Assembly (NCBI GenBank): GCA_902778275.1 | Contig: CACYXE010000012.1 | Location: 38,362 to 102,361, forward strand | Direction: 5' to 3' | Length of the DNA stretch: 64,000 nucleotides | Origin: Oscillospiraceae bacterium | Lineage (GTDB): Bacteria > Bacillota > Clostridia > Oscillospirales > Oscillospiraceae | Position numbers and translations under genes: made by a program | Notes under the pieces: generated by a model | Database searches by the model: none | Seen by the model: the letters and a program-made list of their open reading frames with translations, nothing else | Told to the model about the DNA's origin: nothing | Shown here: positions 55,015-64,000 of the stretch, in pieces | Position numbering within the stretch: position 1 is the first letter of the stretch | Layout: every line of letters begins with the position of its first letter

Positions 55015-55043
55015 TTGAACCATGGGCATTTTTGGGATAAAAT
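55015..55043 (+). promoter_or_regulatory. SigA promoter of the DUF5058 operon
   Basis: TTGAAC (55015-55020), 17-base spacer, TAAAAT (55038-55043). Confidence 0.8.
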
Positions 55044-55115
55044 GGTCTCGCCGCGTGTGTGATCCCGCGGCATCCCGAAAACGGAATGCAGATCACCCCG
55101 AAGGAGGTTTTGCGT

Positions 55116-55871
55116 ATGTCCCTTCTCGCACAGCTCAACGCGCCCTTTATGTACCTGCTCTGCGGCGGCATCATCCTGTTCGTCGCCCTGGTCTGTGTCT
55201 TCTTTATGATCCGGGCCTACCGGGCGGGCAAGGCGATGGGCATCGACACTACGAAGATGAAGCGGGTCATCACCGCCAGCGCCACCTTTACACTGCTGCC
55301 CAGCATCGGCATCCTGCTGGGGGTCATCGCCCTGTCCGGCAGTTTGGGGACCCCCTGGCCCTGGCTGCGCCTGTCGGTGATCGGCGCGCTGCACTATGAG
55401 ACCCAGGTGGCCGAGGCCGCCGCAGAAGCGGTGGGGCTCCAGTCCCTGTCCGCCTCGCTGATGACGCCCACGGCCTTCTCCACCATCTGCCTGCTGATGA
55501 GCGTGTGTATCATGTGGGGCATGGTCTTCTCCGTGTTTTTCAACAAGCGCTATCTGCGCCGTCTGGGCGCCGGGAGCAAGAGCGGCAAGCCCGGCGGCGG
55601 CTTCGGCGACCGGGCCATGACGGCCATGTTCATCGGCCTGATCTGCGCTTACATGGGCAGCTACATCGGCGGCTTCGTGTCCGGCAACGGCCTGTTCCGC
55701 TGCGCCGGCTCCTGGATCCCCCTGGGCGTGGTGGCGGTGGCCTGCCTGAGCATGGCGGGCTTCATGTGGCTGTATGAAAAGAAAAACGCCGTCTGGGTGG
55801 AGAGCTTCTCCATCGCGGGCAGCATGATCCTGGCCATGGCCGCGGCAGTGGGCCTGAGCGCCCTGGCCTGA
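55116..55871 (+). CDS. DUF5058 family membrane protein
   Basis: A 251-aa polytopic protein with about six to seven hydrophobic segments. FTLLPSIGILLGVIALSGSL and GALHYETQVAEAAAEAVGL resemble the DUF5058 family as I recall it. The function is unknown. The ATG 55116 follows AAGGAGGTTTTGCGT, a perfect Shine-Dalgarno; longer readings are not credible. It is followed 16 bases later by a second membrane protein and then an M20 peptidase in one operon, which suggests a two-part permease feeding or serving the hydrolase. Confidence 0.8.
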   Translation: MSLLAQLNAPFMYLLCGGIILFVALVCVFFMIRAYRAGKAMGIDTTKMKRVITASATFTLLPSIGILLGVIALSGSLGTPWPWLRLSVIGALHYETQVAEAAAEAVGLQSLSASLMTPTAFSTICLLMSVCIMWGMVFSVFFNKRYLRRLGAGSKSGKPGGGFGDRAMTAMFIGLICAYMGSYIGGFVSGNGLFRCAGSWIPLGVVAVACLSMAGFMWLYEKKNAVWVESFSIAGSMILAMAAAVGLSALA

Positions 55872-55887
55872 GAGAGGGGGAGCAAAG

Positions 55888-56571
55888 ATGTACGAAGATA
55901 AGAACAAGCTGTTTGAACAGTACAATCGGGGCACTCACCGCTATGGCCGCGTCGCCTGTGTGCTGACCCTGGTCATGCTCCTGTCCGCACCCTTTCTGAT
56001 CGGGCGCTATCTGGGCGCCATGCCGGACCTGGCCGCTTTCGGCAAGGGCTTTCTGGCCATCGGTCTGGTGTGGCTGGTCAGCTGCGTGGCCGAGTATCTG
56101 GTCTATACCCCCATGCTGGGGGCCGGCGGCGGCTACCTGGCCTTCATCACCGGCAATCTCATCAATATGAAGATCCCCTGCGCGGTCAACGCCCGGGACA
56201 TCGTGGGCGTCAAGGCGGGCACGCCGGAGAACGAGATCATCTCCACCCTGTCCATCGCCACCTCCTCCCTGGTGACCATCCTGGTCCTGGCCCTGGGCGT
56301 GATGCTGCTGATTCCGCTGCAGCCCATCCTCCAGTCCCCGGTGCTGCAGCCCGCCTTCGACAATGTGGTGCCCGCCCTGTTCGGCGCCATGGCCTACAAG
56401 TACTTCCGCCGGAACCTGGATATCGCGGTGATCCCCTTCGTGCTTATGAGCCTGCTGTTCATCCTGGTGCCCTCGCTGACCTCGTCCACCAGCTTCATGA
56501 TCCTGCCCAGCGGCGGCATCGCCATTTTGATCGCCTGGCTGCAGTATAAGAAGAAAGCCGGTGCCGCATGA
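55888..56571 (+). CDS. Polytopic membrane protein, partner of DUF5058
   Basis: A 227-aa protein with about five to six hydrophobic segments. A conserved-looking central part includes LGAGGGYLAFITGNLINMKI and CAVNARDIVGVKAGTPENEI, a motif set I associate with proteins encoded beside DUF5058. The loop with its charged residues could line a transport path, but this is a guess. The ATG follows GAGAGGGGGAGCAAAG. The stop overlaps the start of the M20 gene by four bases (ATGA). Confidence 0.78.
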   Translation: MYEDKNKLFEQYNRGTHRYGRVACVLTLVMLLSAPFLIGRYLGAMPDLAAFGKGFLAIGLVWLVSCVAEYLVYTPMLGAGGGYLAFITGNLINMKIPCAVNARDIVGVKAGTPENEIISTLSIATSSLVTILVLALGVMLLIPLQPILQSPVLQPAFDNVVPALFGAMAYKYFRRNLDIAVIPFVLMSLLFILVPSLTSSTSFMILPSGGIAILIAWLQYKKKAGAA

Positions 56572-58013
56572 TCGTCCTGTACATCCTTCTGGGTCTGCTG
56601 GCCCTGTTGCTGCTGCTGTTGCTGATCGCCCTGGTCCGGACCCTTCTGACGCCGGCCAGACGCTCCACTTATGTGCCGGCACCCGACCCGGAGCGGGCGG
56701 AGCGCTACGCGCGGACCCTCTCCCGCATGGTGGCCTGTGAGACCGTGTCCGACCCGGAGGATCCCCAGCTGGACAAATTCCTGGGTTTCCACCGGCTGTT
56801 GGAGGAGCTCTTCCCCCTGGTACACGAGAAGCTGGAGAAGACGGAGATCGACGGTAACCTGCTCTTTTTCTGGAAGGGGGAGAGCCGCGACAAGTCCATC
56901 GTCCTCATGAGCCACCAGGACGTGGTGCCCGCGGAAGGGGAGTGGCTGCACGGCCCCTTCTCCGGCGATATCGCCGAGGGCAAAGTCTGGGGCCGCGGCG
57001 CCTCCGACACTAAGTGCTCCGTCTTTGCCTTTTTCCAGGCGGTGGAGGAGCTGCTGGCGGCGGGCTATGTGCCGCCCCAGGATGTGTATCTGTCCTCCTC
57101 CTGTACGGAGGAGTTTGCCGGGCCCGGCTGCCCCAAGCTGGTGGCGGAGCTGAAGCGCCGGGGCGTAAAGCCCTTCCTGGTCTGCGACGAGGGCGGCGGC
57201 ATCATCACCGATCCCATCGCCGGGATCAAGGGCAATTTCGCCATGATGGGCGTCTTTGAAAAGGGCAAGGCGGACGTGAAGTTCACCGCCCGCTCCAACG
57301 GCGGCCATGCCAGCGCACCCCCGGCCCACACGCCCATCGCGCGGCTGGCGGCTTTTGAACACAGCGTGGAGACCCGCAATCCCTTCAAGGTCGGCTTCGA
57401 GCCGGAGGTGGCGGCCATGTTCAAAGGCCTCGCCCCCTATGCCAGCTTCGGCATGCGGCTGCTGTTCGGGAACCTTTGGCTCTTTAAGCCGCTGCTGCTG
57501 AAGGTCATGCCCTCCATCTCCAGCCAGGGCGCCGCCATGCTGCGTACCACCATCGCTTTTACCATGCAGTCCGGCTCCGACGCCTGCAACGTGATGCCCC
57601 AGGAGGCGGCGGTCTGGGCCAACATGCGTTTCATCCCCCACCAGGGCATGGACGAGAGCCTGCGCATCATCGAGGATCTGGCCCAAAAGCACGATATCGA
57701 GACCCAGGTAATCCTGGCCAGCGACTACACCCGGGCGGTGGATATCCACGGCCCCGCCTGGCAGCGGGCCGTGCGGGTGGTGGAGAAGACCTTCCCCGGT
57801 CTGCCTGCCTGCCCCTATGTGATGACCGGCGCCACCGACGCCCGCTGCTACCAGGAGATCTGCGACACCTGCATCCGCTTCGCCCCGGTGGTCTACGGGC
57901 CGGAGCAGATGCAGGGCATGCACGGGCTCAACGAAAACATCGAATACGCCTGCCTGCCGGGCGCGGTGGATTTCTACAAAAACCTCATCGACGCCGCCCG
58001 GGAGGAAGTCTGA
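56568..58013 (+). CDS. Membrane-anchored M20 family metallopeptidase (PM20D1-like)
   Basis: A 481-aa zinc hydrolase. Residues 3-25 form an N-terminal membrane anchor. Zinc ligands and catalytic residues are visible: MSHQDVVPA (His, Asp), GRGASDTKCSV (bridging Asp), SCTEEFAGPG (catalytic Glu pair), DEGGGI and MHGLNENI (C-terminal His). The dimerisation domain lies at about 230-380. The overall form resembles PM20D1/carboxypeptidase S, enzymes acting on N-acyl amino acids or dipeptides. Translationally coupled to the upstream membrane protein; the three genes form one operon closed by a terminator. Confidence 0.9.
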   Translation: MIVLYILLGLLALLLLLLLIALVRTLLTPARRSTYVPAPDPERAERYARTLSRMVACETVSDPEDPQLDKFLGFHRLLEELFPLVHEKLEKTEIDGNLLFFWKGESRDKSIVLMSHQDVVPAEGEWLHGPFSGDIAEGKVWGRGASDTKCSVFAFFQAVEELLAAGYVPPQDVYLSSSCTEEFAGPGCPKLVAELKRRGVKPFLVCDEGGGIITDPIAGIKGNFAMMGVFEKGKADVKFTARSNGGHASAPPAHTPIARLAAFEHSVETRNPFKVGFEPEVAAMFKGLAPYASFGMRLLFGNLWLFKPLLLKVMPSISSQGAAMLRTTIAFTMQSGSDACNVMPQEAAVWANMRFIPHQGMDESLRIIEDLAQKHDIETQVILASDYTRAVDIHGPAWQRAVRVVEKTFPGLPACPYVMTGATDARCYQEICDTCIRFAPVVYGPEQMQGMHGLNENIEYACLPGAVDFYKNLIDAAREEV

Positions 58014-58033
58014 TCTGCCGATTATACAAACAG

Positions 58034-58072
58034 GAAGCATCCCCGAAACCGTATGTGTCTCGGGGATGCTTC
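58034..58072. terminator. Terminator after the M20 operon
   Basis: GAAGCATCCCCGA / TCGGGGATGCTTC, perfect stem around an 11-13-base loop, then TTGTTTTT. Confidence 0.9.
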
Positions 58073-58119
58073 TTGTTTTTGTATAGGGAAGTGAGTTTTA
58101 TCCAGTCTGAACAACAAAG

Positions 58120-59310
58120 TCATTTCCGGGTTTTGCGGAACATGAAGGCCCGGGCGGCCTGGATGCCGATCTTATAGGGCAGGGGACGCAGCGCCCGGTC
58201 CGCTTCCTGCAGCTTTTCCCGGATGGGGATGCTCTGGGGACAGTGCTGCTCGCATTTGCCGCAGCGGATACACTGGGAGGCGAAGGCCGGCTCTTTGGTC
58301 AGTCCCACAGTCTGGGCGAACTGGAAGCGGCCCTGGCTTTTGGACTCGGTGTACATGGTGTTGTAGCAGCGGAAAATGCCGGGGATGTCCACACCTTTGG
58401 GACAGGGCATGCAGTAGCGGCAGCCGGTGCAGCCGACCTTCTCCTTTTCCCGTATTGCTTTTTTGACAGCCTCCAGGGTGTCAAAGTCCTCCGCTGTGAA
58501 AGCGCCCGCCCCGGCGTCGGAGGCCGTGCGGCAGTTGGCTTCCACCATCTCCAGAGAGTTCATGCCGGACAGCACCACTGTGACTTCCGGCTGATTGTAC
58601 AGCCAGCGCAGGCCCCATTCAGCCGGCTCCCAGTTGTGACCGCTGGCTTTCATGGCCTTCCTGGCCTGCTCGGGGAGCATGTTTACCAGCTTCCCGCCCC
58701 GGAGAGGTTCCATGATCATCACAGGGATGCCCTTTGCCGCTGCGGCGCGGAGACCGTCCCGTCCGGCCTGGGCCACCTCGTCCAGATAGTTATACTGGAT
58801 CTGACAGAAGTCCCAGTCGTAGTCGTTGAGGATCTTCAGAAAGTTGTTCGTGTTTCCGTGATAGGAGAAGCCGATGCTGCGAATGGCGCCGGAGCGCTTC
58901 TTTTCGGCGATCCAGTCCAGAATGCCCACGTTTTTGAGCTTTTCCCACATGGCCACGTCGGTCAGATGATGCATGAGGTAATAGTCTATATAGTCGGTGC
59001 GCAGCCGGCTCAGTTCCTCTGCAAAATAGCGGTCCAGCTGTGCCCGGCTGCCGATCAGATACTGGGGCAGCTTGGTGGCGATATGGACCTTGTCACGCAG
59101 CTGATTGCGCTCAAAGATCTCGCCGATGGCGGCCTCGCTGCCGGAATAGACATAGGCGGTGTCAAAGTAATTCACACCGGCACGATAGGCGGCCAGCAGT
59201 TCCTGCTCTGCCTTGGCCACGTCAATCCCGCCGCCCTTTTTGGTAAAGCGCATACAGCCAAAGCCCAGGATGCTCAGATCATTTCCGTTTCGATCTTTTC
59301 TGTACTGCAT
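58120..59310 (-). CDS. Aldo/keto reductase with C-terminal ferredoxin domain
   Basis: A 396-aa protein. The TIM-barrel AKR domain (1-280) has FGCMRF at the start, NYFDTAYVYSGSE with the catalytic Tyr, and MHHLTD. The C-terminal domain (about 300-396) carries two cluster motifs: CTGCRYCMPCPKGV and CIRCGKCEQHCPQSI, the 4Fe-4S-binding type. This is the anaerobe-specific AKR group that may use ferredoxin rather than NADPH; the substrate is unknown. The start is ATG 59310 after ACAGGAGTGGATCACCC. It is monocistronic. Confidence 0.92.
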   Translation of the reverse strand: MQYRKDRNGNDLSILGFGCMRFTKKGGGIDVAKAEQELLAAYRAGVNYFDTAYVYSGSEAAIGEIFERNQLRDKVHIATKLPQYLIGSRAQLDRYFAEELSRLRTDYIDYYLMHHLTDVAMWEKLKNVGILDWIAEKKRSGAIRSIGFSYHGNTNNFLKILNDYDWDFCQIQYNYLDEVAQAGRDGLRAAAAKGIPVMIMEPLRGGKLVNMLPEQARKAMKASGHNWEPAEWGLRWLYNQPEVTVVLSGMNSLEMVEANCRTASDAGAGAFTAEDFDTLEAVKKAIREKEKVGCTGCRYCMPCPKGVDIPGIFRCYNTMYTESKSQGRFQFAQTVGLTKEPAFASQCIRCGKCEQHCPQSIPIREKLQEADRALRPLPYKIGIQAARAFMFRKTRK

Positions 59311-59443
59311 GGGTGATCCACTCCTGTCGGTCAAAGTGATCTTATTGTACCGGACAGCACTGCCGCGGTCAAGCGATGCGGGATACAAGACGAAAAGCAG
59401 GAGTACGGGCTGTTTTGCCCCGTACTCCTGCTTGCAGGAGAGC

Positions 59444-61807
59444 TTATTTCCACTTCCATTCGGAGACTTCCGGCAGATCCTCGCCGTATTTGGCGATATA
59501 CTGCTTGTGCTCCACCAGCTTGTCCTTCATCTGCTGGATCAGATAGGCGCCCCGGTTGCCCAGCTGGGGCAGGTTGTACACCGCCGCCATGACCAGGTTG
59601 AAGCGGTCCAGCTTGTTGAGCACGCGCATGTCGAAGGGCGTGGTGATGGTGCCCTCCTCGATGTAGCCGCGCACGTGCAGGTTCTTGTTGACCCGCTTGT
59701 AGGTCAGCTCGTGGATCAGGCTGGGATAGCCGTGGAAGGCGAAGAGAATGGGCTTGTCCCTGGTGAACAGCAGATCGTACTCCTGGTCGCTCATGCCGTG
59801 GGGATGCTGGGTGTCCGCCTGCAGGCGCATCAGGTCCACCACGTTGACGACCCGGATCTTCAGCTCCGGGAAGGCGTCCCGCAGGATGGTGACCGCCGCC
59901 AGGGTCTCCAGCGTAGGCGTGTCGCCGCAGCAGGCCATGACGATGTCCGGCTCCTCACCCTCGTCGGTGCTGGCCCACTGCCAGATGCCGATGCCCTGGG
60001 TGCAGTGCTTCACCGCCTGTTCCATGGTCAGCCACTGGGGGCGGGGATGCTTGGAAGCCACGATACAGTTTACATAATTCCTGCTGCGGATGCAGTGATC
60101 GAAGCAGCTCAGCAGGCAGTTGGCGTCGGGAGGCAGGTACAAACGCACCACGTCGGCCTTCTTGTTGACCATGTGATCCAAGAAGCCCGGGTCCTGGTGG
60201 GTGAAGCCGTTGTGGTCCTGCTGCCAGACGTTGGAGGCCAGCACGTAGTTGAGGGATGAGATCTTGGCCCGCCAGGGCAGCTGGTTGCAGACCTTCAGCC
60301 ATTTGGCGTGCTGGGAGAACATGGAGTCCACGATGCGGATGAAGGCCTCATAGCTGTTGAAGAAGCCGTGGCGGCCGGTGAGCAGGTAGCCCTCCAGCAT
60401 GCCCTGGCACACATGCTCGGACAGCATGGAGTCCATGACCCGACCGTTCTCATCCAGGTGGTCGTCATAGTCGTACACGTCGCCGTTCCAGGCCCGGTCC
60501 GTGACCTCGAACACCGGGGTCAGCCGGTTGGAGGTGGTCTCGTCGGGGCCGAAGGAACGGAAGTTGCGCGCGTCCCCGTTGAGCTTGTAGATATCCCGCA
60601 CGAATTTGCCCAGCTCCGCCATGTCCTGGGCCTCCACCGCGCCGGGGAAGGGGACCTGTACCCCGTAATCCCGGAAGTCCGGCATGCGCAGATCCCGCAT
60701 CAGCTGGCCGCCGTTGGCGTGGGGGTTGGCGCCCATGCGGCTCTTGCCCTTGGGCGGCAACTCCCGCAGCTCCGAAACCGGCACGCCGTTGGCGTCGAAC
60801 AGTTCCTCGGGCTTATAGCTCTTCAGCCAGTTCTCGATCTGGCGGATATGCTCGGCGGAGTCCGGCTGGATGGGCACCTGGTGGGCGCGCCAGTAGCCCT
60901 CCACCCTTGCCCCGTCCACAAAGTCCGGGCCGGTCCAGCCCTTGGGCGTGCGCAGCACGATCATAGGCCAGCGGGGGCGATCCTTGCAGCCCCCTTCCCG
61001 GGCGGCCTGCTGGAACTTCAAAATGCTCTCGATGCATTCGTCCAGAGTGTCGGCCATCTTCCGGTGCATCTGGGCCGGGTCGTCGCCCTCCACGAAATAG
61101 GGCTGCCAGCCGCAGCCCACAAAGAAGCTCTCCAGCTCCTCGTGGGGGATGCGGGCCAGGACGGTGGGGTTGGCGATCTTGTAGCCGTTCAGGTGCAAAA
61201 TGGGCAGCACCGCGCCGTCGGTCTCGGCGGAGAGGAATTTGTTCAGCTGCCAGGAGGTGGCCAGGGGTCCGGTCTCGGCCTCGCCGTCGCCCACCACGGT
61301 GGCGGCGATCAGCGTGGGGTTGTCCGTGACGGCACCGAAGGCATGGGCCAGGGAGTAGCCCAGTTCGCCGCCCTCATTGATGGAGCCCGGGGTCTCCGGC
61401 GCCACGTGGCTGGGGATGCCGCCGGGGAAGGAGAAGCGCTTGAAGAGCCGCTGCATGCCCTCCCGGTCCTGGCTGATGTCCGGATAGACCTCCTGATAGC
61501 TGCCGTCCAGCCAGTCCTGGGCCACCATGGCGTTGCCGCCGTGGCCGGGGCCGGACAGATAGATCATATCCAGGTCGAATTCCTTGATGACCCGGTTCAG
61601 GTGGGTATAGATGAAGTTCTGGCCCGGGCAGGTGCCCCAGTGGCCGACGATCTTTTTCTTGATGTGTTCAGAGCTCAGGGGCTTTTCCAGCAGGGGATTG
61701 TCCAGCAGATACAGCTGGCAGGCGGTGAGATAGTTGGCCGCGCGCCAGTACTTGTCCATCAGCTGGAGTTCCGCGTCCGTGGCGGGGCTGCGGGTGAGTT
61801 TTGACAT
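59444..61807 (-). CDS. Phosphoketolase (xylulose-5-phosphate/fructose-6-phosphate)
   Basis: A 787-aa thiamine-diphosphate enzyme that splits xylulose-5-P (and often fructose-6-P) with phosphate to acetyl-phosphate plus glyceraldehyde-3-P or erythrose-4-P. Conserved segments are [35 protein letters not shown], and the ThDP-binding [17 protein letters not shown]. The C-terminal half includes [12 protein letters not shown] and [11 protein letters not shown]. Length matches the family. The presence of both X5P and F6P activity cannot be decided by eye. The ATG follows CAAGGAGGTACCGCCT. It is monocistronic. Confidence 0.96.
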   Translation of the reverse strand: MSKLTRSPATDAELQLMDKYWRAANYLTACQLYLLDNPLLEKPLSSEHIKKKIVGHWGTCPGQNFIYTHLNRVIKEFDLDMIYLSGPGHGGNAMVAQDWLDGSYQEVYPDISQDREGMQRLFKRFSFPGGIPSHVAPETPGSINEGGELGYSLAHAFGAVTDNPTLIAATVVGDGEAETGPLATSWQLNKFLSAETDGAVLPILHLNGYKIANPTVLARIPHEELESFFVGCGWQPYFVEGDDPAQMHRKMADTLDECIESILKFQQAAREGGCKDRPRWPMIVLRTPKGWTGPDFVDGARVEGYWRAHQVPIQPDSAEHIRQIENWLKSYKPEELFDANGVPVSELRELPPKGKSRMGANPHANGGQLMRDLRMPDFRDYGVQVPFPGAVEAQDMAELGKFVRDIYKLNGDARNFRSFGPDETTSNRLTPVFEVTDRAWNGDVYDYDDHLDENGRVMDSMLSEHVCQGMLEGYLLTGRHGFFNSYEAFIRIVDSMFSQHAKWLKVCNQLPWRAKISSLNYVLASNVWQQDHNGFTHQDPGFLDHMVNKKADVVRLYLPPDANCLLSCFDHCIRSRNYVNCIVASKHPRPQWLTMEQAVKHCTQGIGIWQWASTDEGEEPDIVMACCGDTPTLETLAAVTILRDAFPELKIRVVNVVDLMRLQADTQHPHGMSDQEYDLLFTRDKPILFAFHGYPSLIHELTYKRVNKNLHVRGYIEEGTITTPFDMRVLNKLDRFNLVMAAVYNLPQLGNRGAYLIQQMKDKLVEHKQYIAKYGEDLPEVSEWKWK

Positions 61808-61833
61808 AGGCGGTACCTCCTTGTGTTTTTCTT

Positions 61834-61862
61834 ATTTTATCCCAGCCATGCCCCGGAGGCAA
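61834..61862 (-). promoter_or_regulatory. SigA promoter of the phosphoketolase gene
   Basis: TTGCCT (61862-61857), 17-base spacer, TAAAAT (61839-61834) on the minus strand. Confidence 0.82.
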
Positions 61863-61933
61863 GGCGTTTTTTCCTTTCTGCCGGGGAAAAAGCCGTCTTT
61901 CAGCCATGTGCCCGAAACCGGGGAGATCTGCCC

Positions 61934-61962
61934 TTGCAAAAGGGAAGAAAATTGTGTACTAT
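61934..61962 (+). promoter_or_regulatory. SigA promoter of the aminotransferase gene
   Basis: TTGCAA (61934-61939), 17-base spacer, TACTAT (61957-61962). Divergent from the phosphoketolase promoter. Confidence 0.82.
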
Positions 61963-62013
61963 GCTATACAGAGAAAGAACACTTTGCTTAGTATGCCAAG
62001 AGAGGAGATTCCT

Positions 62014-63210
62014 ATGCCAGAATTTGCGAAACGTATGGAGTATATGGCCGGCTCCGCCGAGATCATCCGGGGCCTGTTCTCCGCCATGGGCGACCCGGAG
62101 ACCATCTCCTTCGGCGGAGGCGCGCCCGCCTCGGACGCGCTGCCGGTGGAGGAAGTGCGGCAGATCGCCTCGGAGGTGCTCGCCCGGGAGCAGCGGGGCG
62201 TGGAGGCGCTGCAGTACGGCCCGGTGCAGGGCGTGCGCCAGCTGCGGCAGATCGTGGCGGAAAAGCTGCTGGCGCCCAAGGGCGTCATGGCGGACCCGGA
62301 CGATATCCTCATCGTCAACGGCGGCTTGGAGACCATGAACCTGCTGTGCCAGGTGTTCATCGATCCGGGAGACGTGATCCTTTGCGAGTCGCCCACCTTC
62401 GTCCACTGCGTGGAGATCTTCGAGATGTTCCAGGCAAAATGCGTCGGCTGCGCCTGCGACGAGCAGGGCCTGGTGATGGAGGACGTGGAGGCCAAGATCC
62501 AACAGTACCGCCCCAAGATGGTCTACGTGATCCCCACCTTCCAGAATCCCACGGGCAAGACCCTGCCGGCGGACCGGCGGGAAAAGCTGGCGGAGCTGGG
62601 AAGCCGGTACGACGTGCTGATCCTGGAGGACGATCCCTACCGGGACCTGCGCTACAGCGGGCAGGAGCTCAAGCCCATCAAGGCCTATGACAAGACCGGC
62701 CACACGGTGCTGGCCAACAGCTTCTCCAAGATTTTCTCCCCGGGCAGCCGCCTGGGCTATGTGTACGCGGACCGAAAAATCCTGGAAAAGCTGATGGACG
62801 CCAAGACGGCCACCAACTCGCACACCTCCATGATCCCCCAGATCCTGTGCGCGGAGTTCTTCGCGCGGGGTTTATACGAGGAGCATCTGAAAAAGGCCTG
62901 CGCCATCCACAAGGAGCGGCGGGACGCCATGATGGCCGCCCTGGAAAAGTACATGCCGGAAGGCACCAGATGGGTCTTCCCCGACGGCGGCCTGTTCAGC
63001 TGGGTGGAGCTGCCCGGCGGTATCGACACCACCGAACTTCTCAAGGAGGCCGCAGCTGCCAAGGTGGCCTATGTGGCCGGGGCGGGCTTCTTCGTGGGCG
63101 GCACCGGCGAAGGCAGGAACTGCATGCGCGTCAGTTACGGCAACGTGACCCCGGAGAAGATCGACGAGGGCATGCGCCGCCTGGGCGCGCTGATCCGCTC
63201 CAAGCTGTAA
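62014..63210 (+). CDS. PLP-dependent aminotransferase, class I/II (2-aminoadipate/MocR-like branch)
   Basis: A 398-aa fold-type I aminotransferase. The N-terminal AEIIRGLFSAMGDPETISFG and QYGPVQGVRQLRQIVAE match the LysN/aromatic-type branch that resembles the MocR catalytic domain, without a DNA-binding domain. The PLP lysine is in NSFSKIFSPGSRLGY near residue 237. YVIPTFQNPTGKTLP and EDDPYRDLRY give the cofactor-contacting Asn and Asp/Tyr. The substrate is not certain; 2-aminoadipate, aromatic or branched-chain amino acids are possible. The ATG 62014 follows AGAGGAGATTCCT. Confidence 0.92.
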   Translation: MPEFAKRMEYMAGSAEIIRGLFSAMGDPETISFGGGAPASDALPVEEVRQIASEVLAREQRGVEALQYGPVQGVRQLRQIVAEKLLAPKGVMADPDDILIVNGGLETMNLLCQVFIDPGDVILCESPTFVHCVEIFEMFQAKCVGCACDEQGLVMEDVEAKIQQYRPKMVYVIPTFQNPTGKTLPADRREKLAELGSRYDVLILEDDPYRDLRYSGQELKPIKAYDKTGHTVLANSFSKIFSPGSRLGYVYADRKILEKLMDAKTATNSHTSMIPQILCAEFFARGLYEEHLKKACAIHKERRDAMMAALEKYMPEGTRWVFPDGGLFSWVELPGGIDTTELLKEAAAAKVAYVAGAGFFVGGTGEGRNCMRVSYGNVTPEKIDEGMRRLGALIRSKL

Positions 63211-63227
63211 AAAACCGATATACGCAC

Positions 63228-63269
63228 AGAGAGAGGCCTCCGCGGCGCACATGTCGCGGAGGCCTCTCT
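63228..63269. terminator. Bidirectional terminator between the aminotransferase gene and birA
   Basis: AGAGAGGCCTCCGCG / CGCGGAGGCCTCTCT, perfect 15-bp stem around an ~11-base loop. Confidence 0.88.
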
Positions 63270-63274
63270 GTCTG

Positions 63275-64000
63275 TTATGTGTGCAAATATTGCCGGAGGC
63301 TGACCTCACCGGCGTTGATCCGGTGGATGCTGCCGTCCTCGTAACGAACGCGCAGGGCGTAGTCCCGTTCCAGGTCCAGCACCGTGGCGGGAACGGCGTC
63401 CTTCCCGGGGGACAGGAGAAGCACCGGCTGCCCCAGGACCAGGGAGCGCTTTTTGTATTCGACAAAACAGGTCTCGTCGTCTCCCTGCTCGTACAGATCC
63501 ATCAGCCCGTCCAGCACCGCCGCCGCCAGACGGCAGCGCAGCTCCGGCGGCCGGGCCTGGGGGAAGACAGCCCCCGCTGTGTCCCGCAACTCCTCCGGGA
63601 AGTCCGCCGCAGGCAGCCGGGTGTTGATGCCGATGCCTACGATCACATAGCGCATCTGGCCGCTCTCACAGTCGATGGAGGCTTCGGAGAGGATGCCGCA
63701 GACCTTCCGTCCATCGATCAGGATATCGTTGACCCATTTGATCTGTGTCTCCCGGCCGGACAGCGCCTCAATGGCCTGAGCCGCGGCCACGGCGGCGCAG
63801 GCGGTGAGGCGGGTGGCCTCCGCGGCGCTGCGCTCCGGCCGCAGCAGCAGACTCATATACACGCCGGTGTCCGCCGGGGAATAGAAGCTGCGGCCCATAC
63901 GGCCGCGGCCCGCCGTCTGTTCCCCGGCGATCAGGGCCAGCCCCTCGGCAGCCCCCTGGTTGGCCAGGTCCTTCAGGACCGTGTTGGTGGAGCTGATGCT
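63275..64000 (-). CDS. birA: Biotin--[acetyl-CoA-carboxylase] ligase, partial (5' end outside the window)
   Basis: The visible 241 codons begin SISSTNTVLKDLANQG and contain the ligase signature AGEQTAGRGRMGRSFYSP, which binds biotinyl-AMP. YMSLLLRP, IKWVNDILIDGRKVCGIL (catalytic Lys) and VIVGIGINTRL follow, with a C-terminal SH3-like domain ending LRQYLHT. The enzyme attaches biotin to acetyl-CoA carboxylase and similar proteins. The start, and whether an N-terminal DNA-binding domain exists, lie beyond the right edge. The frame is open to base 64000. Confidence 0.95.
   Translation of the reverse strand, partial: SISSTNTVLKDLANQGAAEGLALIAGEQTAGRGRMGRSFYSPADTGVYMSLLLRPERSAAEATRLTACAAVAAAQAIEALSGRETQIKWVNDILIDGRKVCGILSEASIDCESGQMRYVIVGIGINTRLPAADFPEELRDTAGAVFPQARPPELRCRLAAAVLDGLMDLYEQGDDETCFVEYKKRSLVLGQPVLLLSPGKDAVPATVLDLERDYALRVRYEDGSIHRINAGEVSLRQYLHT

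Overview
The window is a high-GC, gene-dense chromosomal segment of a low-copy-repeat bacterium. Gene content and order (hrcA-grpE-dnaK-dnaJ under a CIRCE operator, rpsB-tsf, anaerobic ribonucleotide reductase, radical SAM and ferredoxin-type oxidoreductases, YtvI-like and SpoVK/CbbX-like proteins, SigA-type TTGNNN-17-TATAAT promoters) point to a strictly anaerobic Clostridia member, most likely an Oscillospirales/Oscillospiraceae-type gut bacterium. This is inferred from protein character, not from a 16S gene, because no rRNA or tRNA gene was found. No prophage, insertion sequence, CRISPR array or plasmid region is visible. Nearly all the DNA is core metabolism or housekeeping, with several lineage-specific clusters.

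Layout. 0-3 kb: tRNA wobble-uridine modification (mnmG-mnmA), followed by a repeat element. 3-6.4 kb: a methyltransferase and two related lipoproteins. 6.5-11.6 kb (minus strand): nrdG-nrdD-trxB and a metallo-beta-lactamase-fold hydrolase, with two NrdR-box-like sites upstream of nrdG. 11.9-16.2 kb: glmS, an NhaC-family transporter preceded by a lysine riboswitch, and a DUF378 membrane protein. 16.2-21.3 kb (minus): a four-gene cluster made of a KaiC-like/PEP-synthase-like fusion, a DUF1294 membrane protein, a metallophosphoesterase and a histidine phosphatase-GNAT fusion. 21.4-26.4 kb: a degenerate PurN-like protein, a short aspartokinase, a YtvI-like permease, an OhrR-type regulator and two membrane proteins. 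26.5-34.7 kb: proS, a HAD phosphatase and gltBD. 35-40 kb: the class I heat-shock operon. 40-45 kb: MarR regulator, MFS transporter, glycerophosphodiesterase, AAA+ ATPase with a newly noted 57-aa upstream ORF, and rsmE. 45.7-49.2 kb: rpsB, tsf, a NUDIX hydrolase, then a promoter-to-terminator stretch that looks like an unassigned structured RNA. 49-54 kb: phosphodiester glycosidase, LtrA-like protein, DUF362 protein, nitroreductase. 54-64 kb: radical SAM protein, a DUF5058/membrane protein/M20 peptidase operon, aldo-keto reductase, phosphoketolase, PLP aminotransferase and the 3' part of birA.

How the parts fit. The nrd block suggests a self-contained reductant chain: TrxB is next to an NrdD that carries its own C-terminal CxxC redoxin. 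The lysine riboswitch makes the NhaC-family protein a probable lysine transporter. Heat-shock genes are controlled by HrcA at a CIRCE that overlaps the promoter. The strongest candidates for something undescribed are the roughly 280-nt RNA at 48.19-48.47 kb, the degenerate-KaiC/PEP-synthase/phosphatase cluster, the PurN-like protein lacking its catalytic residues, and the DUF5058-M20 operon. Functional statements rest on recalled family motifs; no database search was run.
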